Of a DNA stretch of 64,000 nt, positions 10,269-22,760 are shown one piece after another. The number at the start of each line of letters is the position of its first letter. Within the stretch, counting starts at the first letter, position 1. The notes beneath the pieces were generated by a model, which worked only from the letters and a program-made list of their open reading frames with translations, had not been told where the DNA came from and searched no databases. Made by a program: the position numbers and the translations under genes. The stretch lies in contig JASANE010029930.1 of NCBI GenBank assembly GCA_030248225.1, forward strand, positions 51,973 to 115,972, in the 5' to 3' direction. This DNA is from Trileptium ribeirensis (Eukaryota; Nematoda; Enoplea; Enoplida; Thoracostomopsidae).

Positions 10269-13200
10269 AATTCTTTATTTTCTTCCTGCTTGCCGGAACC
10301 TAAATTCAGTTTCTTCTAATTTTATTACACGCCGCGACGCGTTTCACAAGAAACTATTTACAGAGACGTCTTTATCTAGCGGACGATGTTTTCAAAATAC
10401 ATCTCTCGTGTTAACTGATGCGCTCAGACATACTTAACTATTAAACACAGTGTTATGTTCATATTGTTAGTTTTCGTTTATCAATTTTGCCTTTCCAATA
10501 TGTACTGCTGCACGGGAACTGAGCATGTATTAATATGCTTTAGAAGTTTGCCCACTTGCATACTTTAAAGAATTAAAATTGAATATAGCTCATTGCTGTC
10601 TGAGTGCGATGATTTAAGAAATCCCTTTTTTACTTTATTATCGGCTAATGTTTAAAAATTCACTGTGAAATGAGGTCATGTGACTGTGATGAGTTCGTTT
10701 TTCCTCCATATACTGACTACAATTCATCCGTCAGTGATCTGTTGAGATGTTCAGTTTGTGGATGGGGTGGTAGCCATTGCTTTGTTGGCAAGATCATTGT
10801 GTGCTGGCGCCGTCGGTAGCCCAGTATTCACTCTGGTTGTGCCAATTGGCTGGTTTAGAATAGTTGGCTTTTCTTTAAGTGGTGACTAGACTAATACCCC
10901 TGCTTTACTTGCCAATATATTTTCATTGCTTCAAGACACTGGGTGCCACATTATCCTTCAGATAATAATGTAAACCGGATTATTTCTATTTTTAACTTAT
11001 TTGCGAAAGGACATTTTCAAAAAAGGTTTATTGCGGTTTAAAACAATGCAAATTAGCAGCAGTAAATTTTTAATATAATTTTTGATATGATTTTTGATAT
11101 ATATTTGATATATTTTTGATTAAAACAGATAATTTTTTATATATGAAACAGCTCCCGTTGTTTTAACTTCTGTGAGATTCAATCATCTTGTACGCCACTT
11201 GGTAGAAGACATTCATGTGGGTATTTGAGTACCTACTCACTTGTGTCATAGTGCATTGTTCGGTTCAGTTTTCTGGTTCATTTTCAACTGTTCCAGTAAA
11301 TTTTGATATAATGTTGCATTTAAAACTCTAAATTCGTATTAAAATGTAATAGGAAAGGTAAATAAAATATAATTAACGACGTAGCTTTAACCATCGGGGT
11401 TGTATTTATCCGATGTTTACCCGGAATTTATTGCTGTCAACTTGGATTTCGGTATACATTTGTTTATCGCATTTCTATAACAGCATAGTATTCATGTGTA
11501 AACGATAATGTTCACTTCTGCTTGTTATAAGAGTTTTAACTGATATTTGACTGACTCTTGAACGCACTTTTTTGTCTTCTTTGAATGCAAAAAAGATGTG
11601 AACCTTCCTCACTATGTGTTTTTTCTTGGAAACCAGGTAAATATATAGTCATAGTTGATAATGTGGATTTATCTATTTGTTGCCAACGCAACGACGGTTC
11701 ATTGAATGCTAGTTGTTTTAGTACTTCAACTGTATAATAAATAGAAACTGTATACGATATATCCGGCACTTTATAATTTAGAGTTTTTCGTTAGACCGAG
11801 GACAATAAATTCATAACAAAAATTTCGTAGGAGAGTATGACTCTCGGTCGTATTCCGTGTTCTTTGGCGCATCGGATGGCGTGTACGCTTCTCGGGTTAC
11901 CGCAATCCCGAAACAAGAATAATAGTCTCCTCTAAAGTTTAAACTGGTAGCTCTACTTAATTAAGCAACTACTTTTCATAAAGTTTCACGTTTAGCATCA
12001 GAATGCCATTTTTAGATTTTTAACGTATGCAACATTGAAATATTCGAAATATGAAGTAAATCAGAAGGTTTGTCCATCAGGTGTACGTTGGTTGTTTGCT
12101 CTTATCACTCGTGCGCTATTTTGTCGAGTAACGGTACGGTGAGTATCAAAAATTCCGCAACAGTCGTTCAAATATTTTATGGTAAGTTCGTGTATCAGTA
12201 GAACGCAGAGCATAGTTCACGCGGTAAGTCATATATTTCTGAGTCGCACAGTAAGTACATGTAATATACAATAGGTTTTGAAATCAGGGTTTAGGTGGCG
12301 ATATATTGTTTCTGTTTAACATTTGCTTTCTAGAATATGCATATCATATAAATTTTTACCCACATAGTTTGGTTTATATATTTTGCTTTTGGTATTTATG
12401 GAACGTACCTTGCTACAGGCGTTGATGCAAGAAAGTGACAAACTTTAAATTTGATAAGCCTTCATACTACTGTAAAATTGTCCCTGGTTTGCGTACCAAT
12501 CTGGCTTCAGAAATGCAGCGCTGTGCGGCTCATCATGATGGTGCAGATGACAAATTTTGCATAAATTTATTGTATTGCTTTTAACGATCCCATATGTATC
12601 AATTATGTACTTATTTATATGGTTGTTTTTTGTTGAAATGTCTAGTAAAATTGGAGTACCAAATTATGTGAGCGTAACGATATATTTTTCTTGTCGTCTA
12701 GAACGTTTGGATTTTTAGTTTACGCACGCGTATGTATCGGCTGTGGTTGGGTTCTTTGTCTATTTTTTATACCAAAGAATATAACTTACCATTTCTTTAA
12801 ATTTCCATTTATTAAACAAAAATCTTGATATATTGATATAGAATTGCTCGTTTTCTATAAAAGCTTTCTATTAAATTTTTGTATGCTTCATGTGATAATT
12901 CTTTTAGATGAAAAGCTCATAGTTTTTCCAGACAGCTAAACTAGGAAGTTTTATGTTTTTTCACAAGTCATCACTAGAATGGGATTTTTCACTAGTTTCT
13001 TTCTATTCGACGTGTGAAAACTAATTCGACTTAGATGTAGGCACCATTTGGATTTCCCTAACATTTTACTTTATATAGTGAAAATTGTACTTTAAGAGCA
13101 ATCTTAAATTTAATACTATCCTCCCACTATAAAAAGATCACCCGGCCTTTTTGACTTGAATGAGTTGGTTAGATATATATCGCTTTTATTGCTGTTGTGG

Positions 13201-15721
13201 CTTTTGATTGGGCAAAAATCTGTTTTAGCTGCAAGAGCCATTAAAACTTGTTAACCGAACATATTAAATCTGATATGGACGTTGGGTGTTGCAGATTTTA
13301 ATTTCGGAACTAATTTTCACATTGAAAACATTTGCAAATAAGGAGCACATTTGTTTAAGAACAACAGTCGGGTAAAATGTTTGGCTATTGCTTAGTGATA
13401 AGTATACGTATATATTCCCTAAAGCCTAGTCCTTCAACAGAGCGGGTCACAGAAAATCCAGATTATAGGCAGTTTTGTTATATAATATTGTCCATTGTAC
13501 CCACAGACTGGGAGGGCAATCGTGTGCGAAGGGGGTGGGCTTGGCTCTCACAGAATAGAATTTTTCTGGTGCATAGCGCATAAAATCACCTAAAATACAC
13601 CCAGTTATGAATTCAATATTACACTTTGATTTAGAGTTGTCCAGTCATAAGATAGGTTTATGGGCTACTAATATAGATTGGATGAGTCGCGCACAGGCTA
13701 GTGCCGACCCTGTTGATGTTAACAATTTATAGCGGTGCGTTTCGCCTTGGGTTCTCATTTCAAGGGAGCAGCAGTTCTTTCTTCCACTTGCTTTCTTGCC
13801 CTTATATTGCAAATGATCCTGTATTTCCTGGGACGACATTTTGTTTGCTCCATGAAACGCCCGCCGTTATTTTTATTATGGCAAAAAATATAGGCATTCG
13901 TTTGATTCCTTTCCTGAATCCGAGGATGTTATATTGATTTTCCAGTAATATAAACGGTCATATTCGCTAATTTTGACTTGTTGCAACTTCCAGCTTTGAT
14001 AAACTGAACACATGCAACTATTTCCGGCAATTTCGGAGTTTTACTGAGTCCATTTCTTGTATGTAGACAAATAAATATAGCCTACGTGGTTCTATTAGTG
14101 TTTAGCCCACCGTACATTATACACACACAGACTACGACGATTTTCACACAAAATATTTCAATGAGATTTTCAAATTGGCTTTCCTACTGCCTTAATGTCC
14201 CACCACTTATAACAAACATTGTTTATTACTTTCAGTACAATACAACAAATATAAACCCTACACACATCAAACACATAAACAGCTGAACCGTACTCACCAT
14301 GATTGCGCAGCTTCTGAGGCCGACTGGGGCCCTGATCTACCTGCGCAACAGCTTACATAAATTTTCTAAACCCGATTTCTCGGAACTTAAAAGAAGCCTA
14401 GTTCTCAAATCTAACTAACCCGTTAATTTTTATTATAATTTCTGTTAACCGGGTTATCAATTCTTAGAACTGTACAATTCGCTGTCTAACATAAATTTGA
14501 ATTTTTGCGTTAGGGAACCCTTTTTATGAAATTCTCGGAATTCCTAACTTATAACAAATTATAAATTTTTTACAGAAAATCGAGCGCACACAGGGGTCTT
14601 CAAATTATATAAAGTAATGTATTTGCCAGAAACCGTTAAAATTAAGTAATTTTGCAATTGTGCTTGTATAAAAACGCGAAATTTTAGCGATTTTTAGCCT
14701 CTCAGGGACAGCATGAAAATTTTTAGTGAAAGTATCAAAACATTCATAGATTTTATTATATGATTTGATAATATTTTAACATCCAACCAACCAGCTCTTA
14801 CACAAATGCATCACGACTATGCTTCACTGTCCGCGAAATATATTCGAAACGGTTACTGTATTAATATCTTCTAATCATAGATAAATAGGTTCACCAGACG
14901 AAAACCTGGTAATTTTTTTCTCGCACATGAAAGTATCTATGGGAGCTGGGGGAAATAAAAATGTTCCTGAGGTATGAGTTAAAAGAACCTGGAGAAGTGA
15001 AAATACCTGTGCGTCCGCTACCACTATTTGAAGAAGCTGGCTTTTTTTCAGGTTTTCATACCTTCTGCAGTTTTGGGATTATAATAATAGTAGGGTCATA
15101 CAAAAATTTTCTGTGCATCGGCAAGATTCATTTGGTTAAAATGAAACTCTGGTAATCAAGTCAGACGCATCAGGGAGATTAATCTCCCTATGAGCATGTA
15201 TTTTAATATTTTGCGAGTTATAATTTTCTATTTTGCAGGTACAATTTTGTGTTCCTAGTTAGAAAACATTGTTCAGAAAATACAATATTACGTTCCTTAA
15301 TAGTAGCAAATCTATCGATAAAAAGAGAAAATAGGTTTTTACATTTCAAGTTCATTGCGAGAAACCGTTTATGGCGAAATTTATAGAGCATTTAGACATT
15401 TGAACTGTCGGAGTATGCTGCATTAATAGCAAAATTTCAACTTAACACGTGTTAACTTTTAAATGTTGTTTATTGGGGAATAAAACCCTTGACAGTGTTC
15501 CTTTTTAGCTACTATATAACTCTGGACAAAGGCAGGCGTCGGGTTGAAAATAGAGATAAAATCTCATCCAGAACTATAACTTTGATGCTACGTATATTTG
15601 TCAGTGTAGCCGTTTTTGAGTAATGAGCCTTAATTAAAATACCCAAAAAATTAAGCTTTCAAAATTTCTATAAAATATGTTAAAAATGGTACAATACTGT
15701 CCAACACGTCAATATTATTTG
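10269..15721. other. Long stretch without recognisable genes
   Basis: AT-rich intergenic sequence downstream of NUS1. The first part is NUS1 3' UTR. I see no ORF with recognisable domains, no long inverted or tandem repeats, and no RNA gene. Isolated frames of 60-78 codons look random. It may hold decayed transposon sequence too old to recognise by eye. Confidence 0.4.
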
Positions 15722-15850
15722 TAATTCGATGCCGCAAAACATTGGTAAAACTTATCAACAACCCAGCGTACTTCAACGCCAGATCTGATTAGCCACTCCA
15801 CCATAGTAGAACATTTTCGTCGTTATTCCAAGTAAAAATTATGCAATACT
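15722..15850 (-). pseudogene. Fragment of a PAN/apple-like exon
   Basis: In one minus-strand frame this reads '(R)RKCSTMVEWLIRSGVEV' followed by 'VVDKFYQCF'. That aligns with 'NEKCTMMEGLFKSVAED...GGLVISRFYELL' of the better-preserved exon at 16013-16287. A stop interrupts it and the N-terminal cysteines are missing. Read as a degenerate tandem copy of the neighbouring exon. Confidence 0.4.
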
Positions 15851-16012
15851 GGATTATTAGTTAATATTTCCTGACTCAAACAATGTTATTTATTTGTGAA
15901 ATCTGTATTTATATAAACGTTGCGGTTTTTTAGAAACGTAATGGAACGTATTTTATAATAATGTAAATAAAAATTGTTACACACATATCCTAGTGGTATA
16001 CACATGCGTTGA

Positions 16013-16287
16013 TTAGCCAATTCGTTCTCGCAAAAGCTCATAAAACCGACTAATAACCAAGCCACCGTCGACCGAACCATCTTCAGCGACAGATTTGAAT
16101 AATCCTTCCATCATAGTACATTTTTCATTGTGATTCCAGTTAACTCCAATGCATTTAGATTGTTTCAAACATTCTTCACAACATTCTTCATAGCTTTCGG
16201 CTTCAAACGTTTGGCCAATAACCGCATTTTGATCATTTTCGCTGAGTAGTTTCTTGTTTCGAAAGTGACGGCAACTTTCTTTGTGTC
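16013..16287 (-). CDS. PAN/apple-like cysteine-rich exon
   Basis: A terminal exon of about 90 codons. It opens after a splice acceptor (AATACAG) in phase 1 and ends in TAA at 16013. Key sequence: 'HKESCRHF', then 'FEAESYEECCEECLKQSKC', 'GVNWNHNEKC', 'GLFKSV', 'DGGLVISRFYELL'. The spacing of cysteines around CC..C and C..NW..NE.C is like PAN/apple domains, which are extracellular adhesion or ligand-binding modules. The exon at 59458-59747 is a clear paralogue with the same acceptor phase. Upstream exons (signal peptide, other modules) were not found, so the full gene structure is unknown. A degenerate copy lies just beyond it at 15722-15850. Confidence 0.55.
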
Positions 16288-18077
16288 CTGTATTTTAGAC
16301 AACACTACTCGCAGAGCTAATTATACATTTTGTTTCACTTAAAATTTACTGACTGTGTGGGCTTTCCAAAACTCGCACTTCATTTATAGTATTAATATCA
16401 AAAGAAAAACCCTAAATTAAAATATTTCTAAGACGTGGAACCATAAAAACAGTTAAGCTCCTTTAGTCACTGGGTTACCTATATTGAACCAAAATTGTGG
16501 TTTAGACATTTTAGAATTTATATCGTAGTCAAGCGGGCTAACCCCGCTTACAACCGGGCGAGCTGAACCGAAATATTGCAGATAGGGACCAGAACGGCCT
16601 GACCTCGATTTCGAAGTTGTGGGATCGCCCTAAATTTTGGACTTGTTCTGGTTTCAATTGTACTTTGTGTTTGACGCTTTTATCGAGTCAATTAAGAAAT
16701 TGTTCGGAAAATGTTTAAATAAATACAGTAATTATATGTCTGAGGCTGCATGTACTGCGAATACTTAAGCGAAATTATGATACACAATTCAGAGTTTGAT
16801 ACGGTATCAGAGTTTATATTTTATACGAGTTTATGGACAAATTAATCGTTGTGAGTTAATATCTACTGTGAGTCAACTATAGTTAAGGATTATGCGTATT
16901 TTTAATAAGGCACATGTCCTGCTTATAAATTTGAGTCAACTCTGCCAATTTGTTATTTGGATCAGTGAAATAATTTGTGTTTCTCCAAGTACTGATTTGA
17001 TTATTCACGTTACAGTACTCTTAACGGCGGGCAAATATATGACACAATGTGGCAGCAAAGTCTACTTTATTAGCCATGTATATATATGCAGTCAAAACAA
17101 TTTTTAGACATTTATATTTTGACAGTAAAAAGTTGATATTGTTTACCATTTGCAGTCAAAAAAATTAAACGCCGGATTTGGTAGCTTATTTCAATTAATT
17201 GATGGAAAATGTTGAACTACAGATACAAAATTTGATTCCTCTTGTCGGACATTATGACGTTGGACACCTATGTTATTATTGAGAATGAGTCGATACACTG
17301 GGCATCAAGCATTAATTTTAAAAATAGACTACGTAGGTCTTAAAATTAAATTGTATAAATATTGTTAACAGGAATTTGAGACATTTAATTTGGCTGAAAA
17401 TACATAGCTATATATTAAAGGTGTCGGAGGTCCGTCGGCTTGAGGTTTGTGTCCGGTCGAAGAGAGGTGGAGGTGCTCGTGGGAGGTCGTCGCCGATGTA
17501 GACCTCTCCAAAACTTCCTGTATTTTTATCAATTTTCCACAATTTTTGCTGATTTTAGTACAACTTTTTCTAAAATTTCCCGCACGCCTTCGGCCTGCGA
17601 CGGCGGTTGGGTATTTGCGGAGCCTTCACAGAAGAGGGAATATGGCTTGGAGGGGTCCGAATTTTAGAGATGTAAGCCCCACTAGCCCTATCAACACCTT
17701 ATATATACGATTAGTCAATATTCGCTGTCGGCTGCTATTTTTGCTCTAATCTCATTGCCCGTTCATAACAGAATGGCCTTAAAGTCTACTTTATTATTTA
17801 ATGCTTATATACTTTACTCCCTGATAACTGGTACTCCAGCAATAACCCTTACATATCTCCCCGAGGAATATCCTCAGACTTCCTTTTTTGATAGTGGTAG
17901 GTGGTAGACGAAAAAACGATCCATCTTCGCACATAGTGTATAATGTGTTTAGTGGATGATACCTTAGAGTCATGCATCGCGTATCAAGACAATTGAATAT
18001 GTTCTGAATTCCGCAATAATCGTAAACTTTACAGAATATGAGTACCATTACCTAGAATCACACTCTTCCATAGTTTT
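16288..18077. other. Spacer with a GC-rich repeat-like insert
   Basis: No gene recognised. At about 17440-17650 a GC-rich block ('gaggtggaggtgctcg') runs into an 'aattttccacaatttttgc' tail and a second GC-rich block, the same composition pattern seen in the palindrome modules (52.9-53.2 kb). Probably a decayed repeat. The frame at 17794-18048 is Cys-containing and lies directly downstream of the secreted ORF at 18078, but I cannot connect the two by splicing. Confidence 0.35.
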
Positions 18078-18335
18078 TCAATGCCGACTCTGGCTTTGAT
18101 TTGCCGATGGAGGTGACAGATAGTAAACGTTGACGTTAAATATTTCAGCGCCGTTAAAACGGTGAAATTCTGGTACAATTTCTACAGGCACTGGATTATT
18201 TGCACCCATGTAGAACGTTTTGAAAAACTGACCTGATCTTGTTCGATGTCCACTATATGCAGCCGCTGGAGCTCCGCATGACTGCAGTATTGCAGCTAAT
18301 ATCGCTGCTACAAATATGCAACCATTTATCTTCAT
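18078..18335 (-). CDS. Small predicted secreted protein, unknown
   Basis: An 85-residue frame beginning MKINGCIFVAAILAAILQSC, a textbook signal peptide (short basic start, hydrophobic core, small residues GAPAAA at the likely cleavage site). The mature part is ~57 residues with no paired cysteines and ends 'NQSQSRH'. An in-frame Met lies 16 codons upstream, but this start puts the hydrophobic core in the proper place. A strong-looking donor (CAG|GTCAGT) sits just after the signal peptide, so the real gene could splice to another exon. Not recognised as any family. It may be a real small secreted peptide or chance. Confidence 0.4.
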   Translation of the reverse strand: MKINGCIFVAAILAAILQSCGAPAAAYSGHRTRSGQFFKTFYMGANNPVPVEIVPEFHRFNGAEIFNVNVYYLSPPSANQSQSRH

Positions 18336-19049
18336 TCCGTGTTTTGTAATATGATCTTTAGTATAATGAATTACTTGCCACAATTTAGTTTCTGCTTAAA
18401 GAATATTAATATATTGCGAGGCAGTGTTAGTATGAAAAGGGTCTTATTATAAAAAAGAAAAGCCGGTGAAAGTTGGTCCCGGACGACGCGTTTCTATTTG
18501 CACATTTGAGATTTTTGTAAATATCATCTCGAACATGCGTGGCGTTGACAATGTTTCGTTGGTGGGTGGACCAAGTGTTCTAAAGCCATATTTGACATGA
18601 TCTCCGAAACACTGAGTCTAATGACGCATGACCTTTAACAACAAGATTGCCCCAACGTAAGCCGGCAAGCAGTTCACAGTATTTTAAAGATAATAATTGC
18701 TACAAATTTTCATAGTTCATTTAGATTTTGGCAACGTAAATTTACACTATTTTCGGATACAGGCAATTTGAGTCAGTTTGCGGTCCAATTCGGATTCGAT
18801 ATTTTTAGTGATTATCTCAATACGCATCGAAGTGGCGCCATGTTCTTTGCTGAGGGTATCATGTATATCTTAGTTGGAGCTACCATCCGGCTCAGATTTT
18901 AATCGATAATCCAAGCTAGGGCAGACTTTAAGCATAGTTCCATGTTTGCTCAAATTTTAATCATGACTATAATCCAGGTCAGATTTTCTCCTATCAACGT
19001 CCACTGTTTATAGGGAACACAACCACTTTGTAGGGCGGATACACTTCAA
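18336..19049. other. Unannotated spacer
   Basis: Nothing recognisable on either strand. Confidence 0.35.
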
Positions 19050-19215
19050 AAATTCAGGGTCAAATTTCAACTATTGAGTCGGTCCTTTTTAACCCTAAAT
19101 CGTGAGTTAAATTTTAACGCACTTTAAGTCAATTTTCACTTAAAAATTGATTCAAATTGAGTCAAAGTTTAACTCAAGCTTAGGGTTAAAAAGACCCAAC
19201 TCAGTACTCAAGATT
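19050..19215. repeat. Foldback MITE-like inverted repeat
   Basis: Two halves around ~19140 are imperfect reverse complements. The left has 'gagtcggtcctttttaaccc' and 'gtgagttaaattttaacg'. The right mirrors this with 'gggttaaaaagacccaactc' and 'caaagtttaactcaagc'. There is no coding capacity. Consistent with a small non-autonomous foldback element of unknown family. Confidence 0.65.
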
Positions 19216-20261
19216 TGTCTCAACATTTTTGCAGCGCATAAGGAGGGTGAGGGGAGGCAGCCCGACAAGCGCCCCCTCGGTTGGACTCACAACTAAAATT
19301 TTTTAAGTACGTGTTTCTGGCGTATCTCATATATAATTAAAAGGTGTGAAGGATAAATTTTCATATTAAATTTTTATAAATACAGCTATTTCCAACGAGT
19401 ACATGGATTGAGTATTACGGTAGACACCTAAATTTCACACTGTGGACGTCAAATGAATGAAGCTTGCCTGGGTGTAGCCAAGAAGTGATCTATCTTGGAG
19501 TCCGCCCCTCTTTCCGACAAGCTATATTTGCTGTACATTAATACAGACACCCCTGTCCTTGCAGCAATCACCCCTAGGCAATGTTGGACCGCGGATATGG
19601 TGGGCTGCTTTTTGACTTTGCATGCCCGGGTTCAAAATATTACTTTTAGTACTCAAATATTATGTCTTGGGTCTCCTAGATTTGTAAACTATTTAGACCC
19701 TGCTACATCGTAAAGCAGCTTGCTTACGGTCCGCAAACAAAGAACTTGTGAGAGGTTAAGGTCGTCCACAGAAATTTTACGCTTAATATTACACGCTAAA
19801 TCTGAGTATCTAACTATTCACGTCCACAGTACAAAATTTTAGACTCAGTTTCTCAGGATCTATGCAAAAGACTCTCATGCATGGATCTATGGAAAGACAA
19901 AAAATACTCTTAGATGTTCGGAACAGGATCATTTTCAAATTCACGTACAATGCTTTTAAAATATATCTGCAGAGTATTTCGTTTATTTTTGGATATTTTT
20001 AAACAAAAGTGTGCTATAAATTTTGTTCCTAAATATGCATATTATAATCAAGCGCAAAATTTTTGATACCGAAAATCATAAAATCTGTTGGAACTGATAT
20101 TTATTAATCGAGCGATAGTCTAAATTTTGATTAACCATTTTCTGCATGAATTGATGTGCATTTCGTTCACTGCTAAACAAGCTTTTACCGCAGCCGCGTA
20201 TTGCAACCGCAACCGTGTAAGTTAGCCAATAAGCTATGTAGGAGCTTTAGACTTGTCAAGT
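19216..20261. other. Unannotated spacer
   Basis: No gene or clear repeat recognised. Short frames (for example near 19495-19713) have no domain-like content. Confidence 0.35.
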
Positions 20262-20766
20262 GAACATACAAATAATTACCAATAATTGCGAAGCGTTAAT
20301 TCGCTAGTTTGATTATCATCGCAAAATTACCAACCGCTTCAAGCGGTTCCATGGTATAGTACATCTGCTGCGCATGCGGAAGGCCCGGTGTTCGAATTCA
20401 GGTGAACCCAATGTTTAGCTTACACGGAATATTTCACAAAAGAAATATTCACAGCTTATATATAGCGCGCTCGAAGTGATGCCCGTACAGATCAGTCTAT
20501 GCGTAAAGTAATAAGCTCAAAATGTGTGCTCCGCAGCGGGGCGCGGGGGTTGCGTAGTGAACCCACAAATAATTATCACTGATTTGAATCATAGCTAGTT
20601 TGAATATCATCGCAAAATTACCTACGGCTTCAAGCAGGTCCATGGTGTAGTGCTTAACACGTCTGCTGCGCATGCGGCATCCGCGATGTTCGATTCCCTG
20701 TAGAATCATTGTTTAGTTTGAGCGGGATTTCACAAAACAAATATTCACAGTTTGTACACAGTTTCT
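20262..20766 (+). repeat. Two direct copies of a unit containing a tRNA-like segment
   Basis: Copy 1 (~20262-20475) and copy 2 (~20559-20766) share 'gtttgattatcatcgcaaaa' type sequence, 'cttcaagc.ggtccatggt.tagt', 'tctgctgcgcatgcgg', a B-box-like 'tgttcgattcc' / 'tgttcgaattc', and 'caaatattcacag'. The middle resembles a degenerate tRNA: an A-box-like 'tggtgtagtgcttaacacg', an anticodon-type stem with a 7-nt loop, and a B box. This suggests a tRNA-derived SINE or tRNA pseudogene that was duplicated. The copies are clearly diverged, and neither can fold as a functional tRNA. Confidence 0.6.
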
Positions 20767-22599
20767 TACGGAACGTCACAAATGAGCGAATAACAACAGA
20801 TGTGCAAACGCACTCCCCCTGCAAACAGAATAAGTGCATTCCGCCATACTGTGCAAATGCGTAAGTCTATGAGGGAAAGGTTAAGATTAAAAAATAATTC
20901 TCAAATAAGTAGAAAACCCTATATATATATGTTACCCAAATATTTCGTTATTCATATCAAAAATTTGGTGGGGAAACACAACTAGGAAATTTAGTTTTCA
21001 AATAATATATAATATCCCAAATTAGCACTGTAATAAGAACATCAAATATATATCATTAATATGCGACAAAAACAAAGTAGGTTCTAAAACAGGACCCTCT
21101 ACCTAGTGGTGCGTTAGAAACTGCATGTAAGTATTTCGACAATTCGCAATTTCGTTAAACTCACGATTTTTCGCCACTTTAGAGTTTGCCACCCAACCTG
21201 GGAATCAATGCTGTAATTTACGTCTTAATTTTATACGCGACACGTGAAATTGAAAGCTCTAGCCACATTTTATGGCAACTTGAAATATGTTACCGGAATG
21301 GGTTATCTTGGTACAATCGTTCACACATTGGAGGAGTTGTGACTAGGTGTAAAATTTAAATATTAATACTGAGTTGCAGTAAAATCGTTCTTCTTGGACT
21401 ACTCAGAATAATTCCTTTTTAGGATCAAATTTTAGGACATAATAAGGCTTGCGGTTTCAGCACTTGTTACAGCGGAAATATAACAAACAACAGTCAGTGC
21501 AATGTACATATGCTAAGGATCAACTTTAGCATGCTCAGCTGGTATTGGGATAATTTAATCTGCGATCGTTGCAGGTGCTCGGGCTCAGCCAGTAGTGACA
21601 TCAAAAATGTTGCACTATCGCACACTGATTAATCCCAAATCCTGAGAGTATGCGAAACTAACTGGAAAGATTGTCGGAATAGTGAAGATTTTGTAAATTT
21701 CATGTTGCATTCTTACACCAATAATGATTTTTTTGGAGTAATAATCAGTTTTACATGAAAATCGATAATTATTTTCGTGAATAAGTTAAACTAATGCGTA
21801 CAGTTCATCTTTACCTATGTCTACAAACTTTTGTGTTTACTTAATACGTTCCGGGGCGGGGCATTTAGGTAACGGAGCAGCGCAGTATATCCTACCATGC
21901 CTTCAACTTCGGTAATATAGATTAGGTATAGTTAGTTTAAAGTCTCATCTGCTGTGATGAAAATATCAAACCGGTTGGATAATCAAGAGTGAAAATGATT
22001 AAGGTGTAAAAATGTAATGTTCAACCGTTTGTTCCGCCACAAAAAAGGAACCAGTAAAATGCAATCAATACAGTGCGTGCAAATCATTACAACACTAGAT
22101 GATGTGCTGTGAATTCTTAACCCTAAAATGGAAACAATCATTTCCAAGTAGAACATGATAACACCAAGACATCCTTACCGTTTCGCCAATTCGGGAGCTA
22201 GGGGTCGGTATATTTGCTAGTAGAGAGGAAATTGTGGTAACAGCTATACTGTAAGGTTTTTGTTTAAGTGACACGTATAGTGTGAATATGTTAATCAAAT
22301 AGTACTGATGAATCACTCCAAAATTATGAATTACAACAACAAATTCTTTACGTATTCGGTCCAAATATGTAGTTTTGACGATAGTCCCAAGAAATTTGAA
22401 ATTCGGTAATATGAACACTGTAGGCATAGTTGTCCATAGCGGGGTAGGGATTACACCTCTCACACGGTCGGACGCTGACATACCCCCCCCCCCGCGCTGC
22501 GAACATCTTATCTTTCCCCATCGGAAATATCTACTCCTATTGAGGAAACGGACCGTAGTCACTTATGTGTAGGTGTGTTGTAGGCAATGGGTGTCCAAG
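20767..22599. other. Unannotated spacer
   Basis: No recognisable gene. A minus-strand frame of 155 codons (22095-22562) exists but begins in low-complexity GC sequence (a C12 run near 22485) and shows no domain signature. Confidence 0.35.
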
Positions 22600-22760
22600 G
22601 TTCGTTGGCACAGTGGATTAGACAACCTCGGCGGTGGAGAAGGTGCGGGCGTGGAGCCCGAGGTGAAAATATCGTGCTTGTAATGGCGCCGCCTAAATAT
22701 GGTGTAGTGGTGTCCGACGGGTGGTAGTCTGCCTACCTCTATGTACACCTATAATGCTTT
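22600..22760 (+). repeat. tRNA-derived SINE-like sequence
   Basis: Contains 'gttggcacagtggattag', a close match to a tRNA A box, followed ~35 bp later by 'gcgggcgtggagcccga', a mutated B-box/T-arm. The downstream body reads 'gtaatggcgccgcc'. Arrangement and spacing fit a tRNA-derived SINE head. The B box is degenerate and the 3' end was not defined. Confidence 0.5.

Noticed and set aside
20620..20710. A functional tRNA gene
   Set aside because: The anticodon loop lacks the usual T33, the stems do not close cleanly, and the segment is embedded in a longer diverged direct repeat.
22095..22562. 155-codon minus-strand frame as a gene
   Set aside because: Starts in a C12/G-rich low-complexity stretch, has no motifs, and no exon signals were seen.
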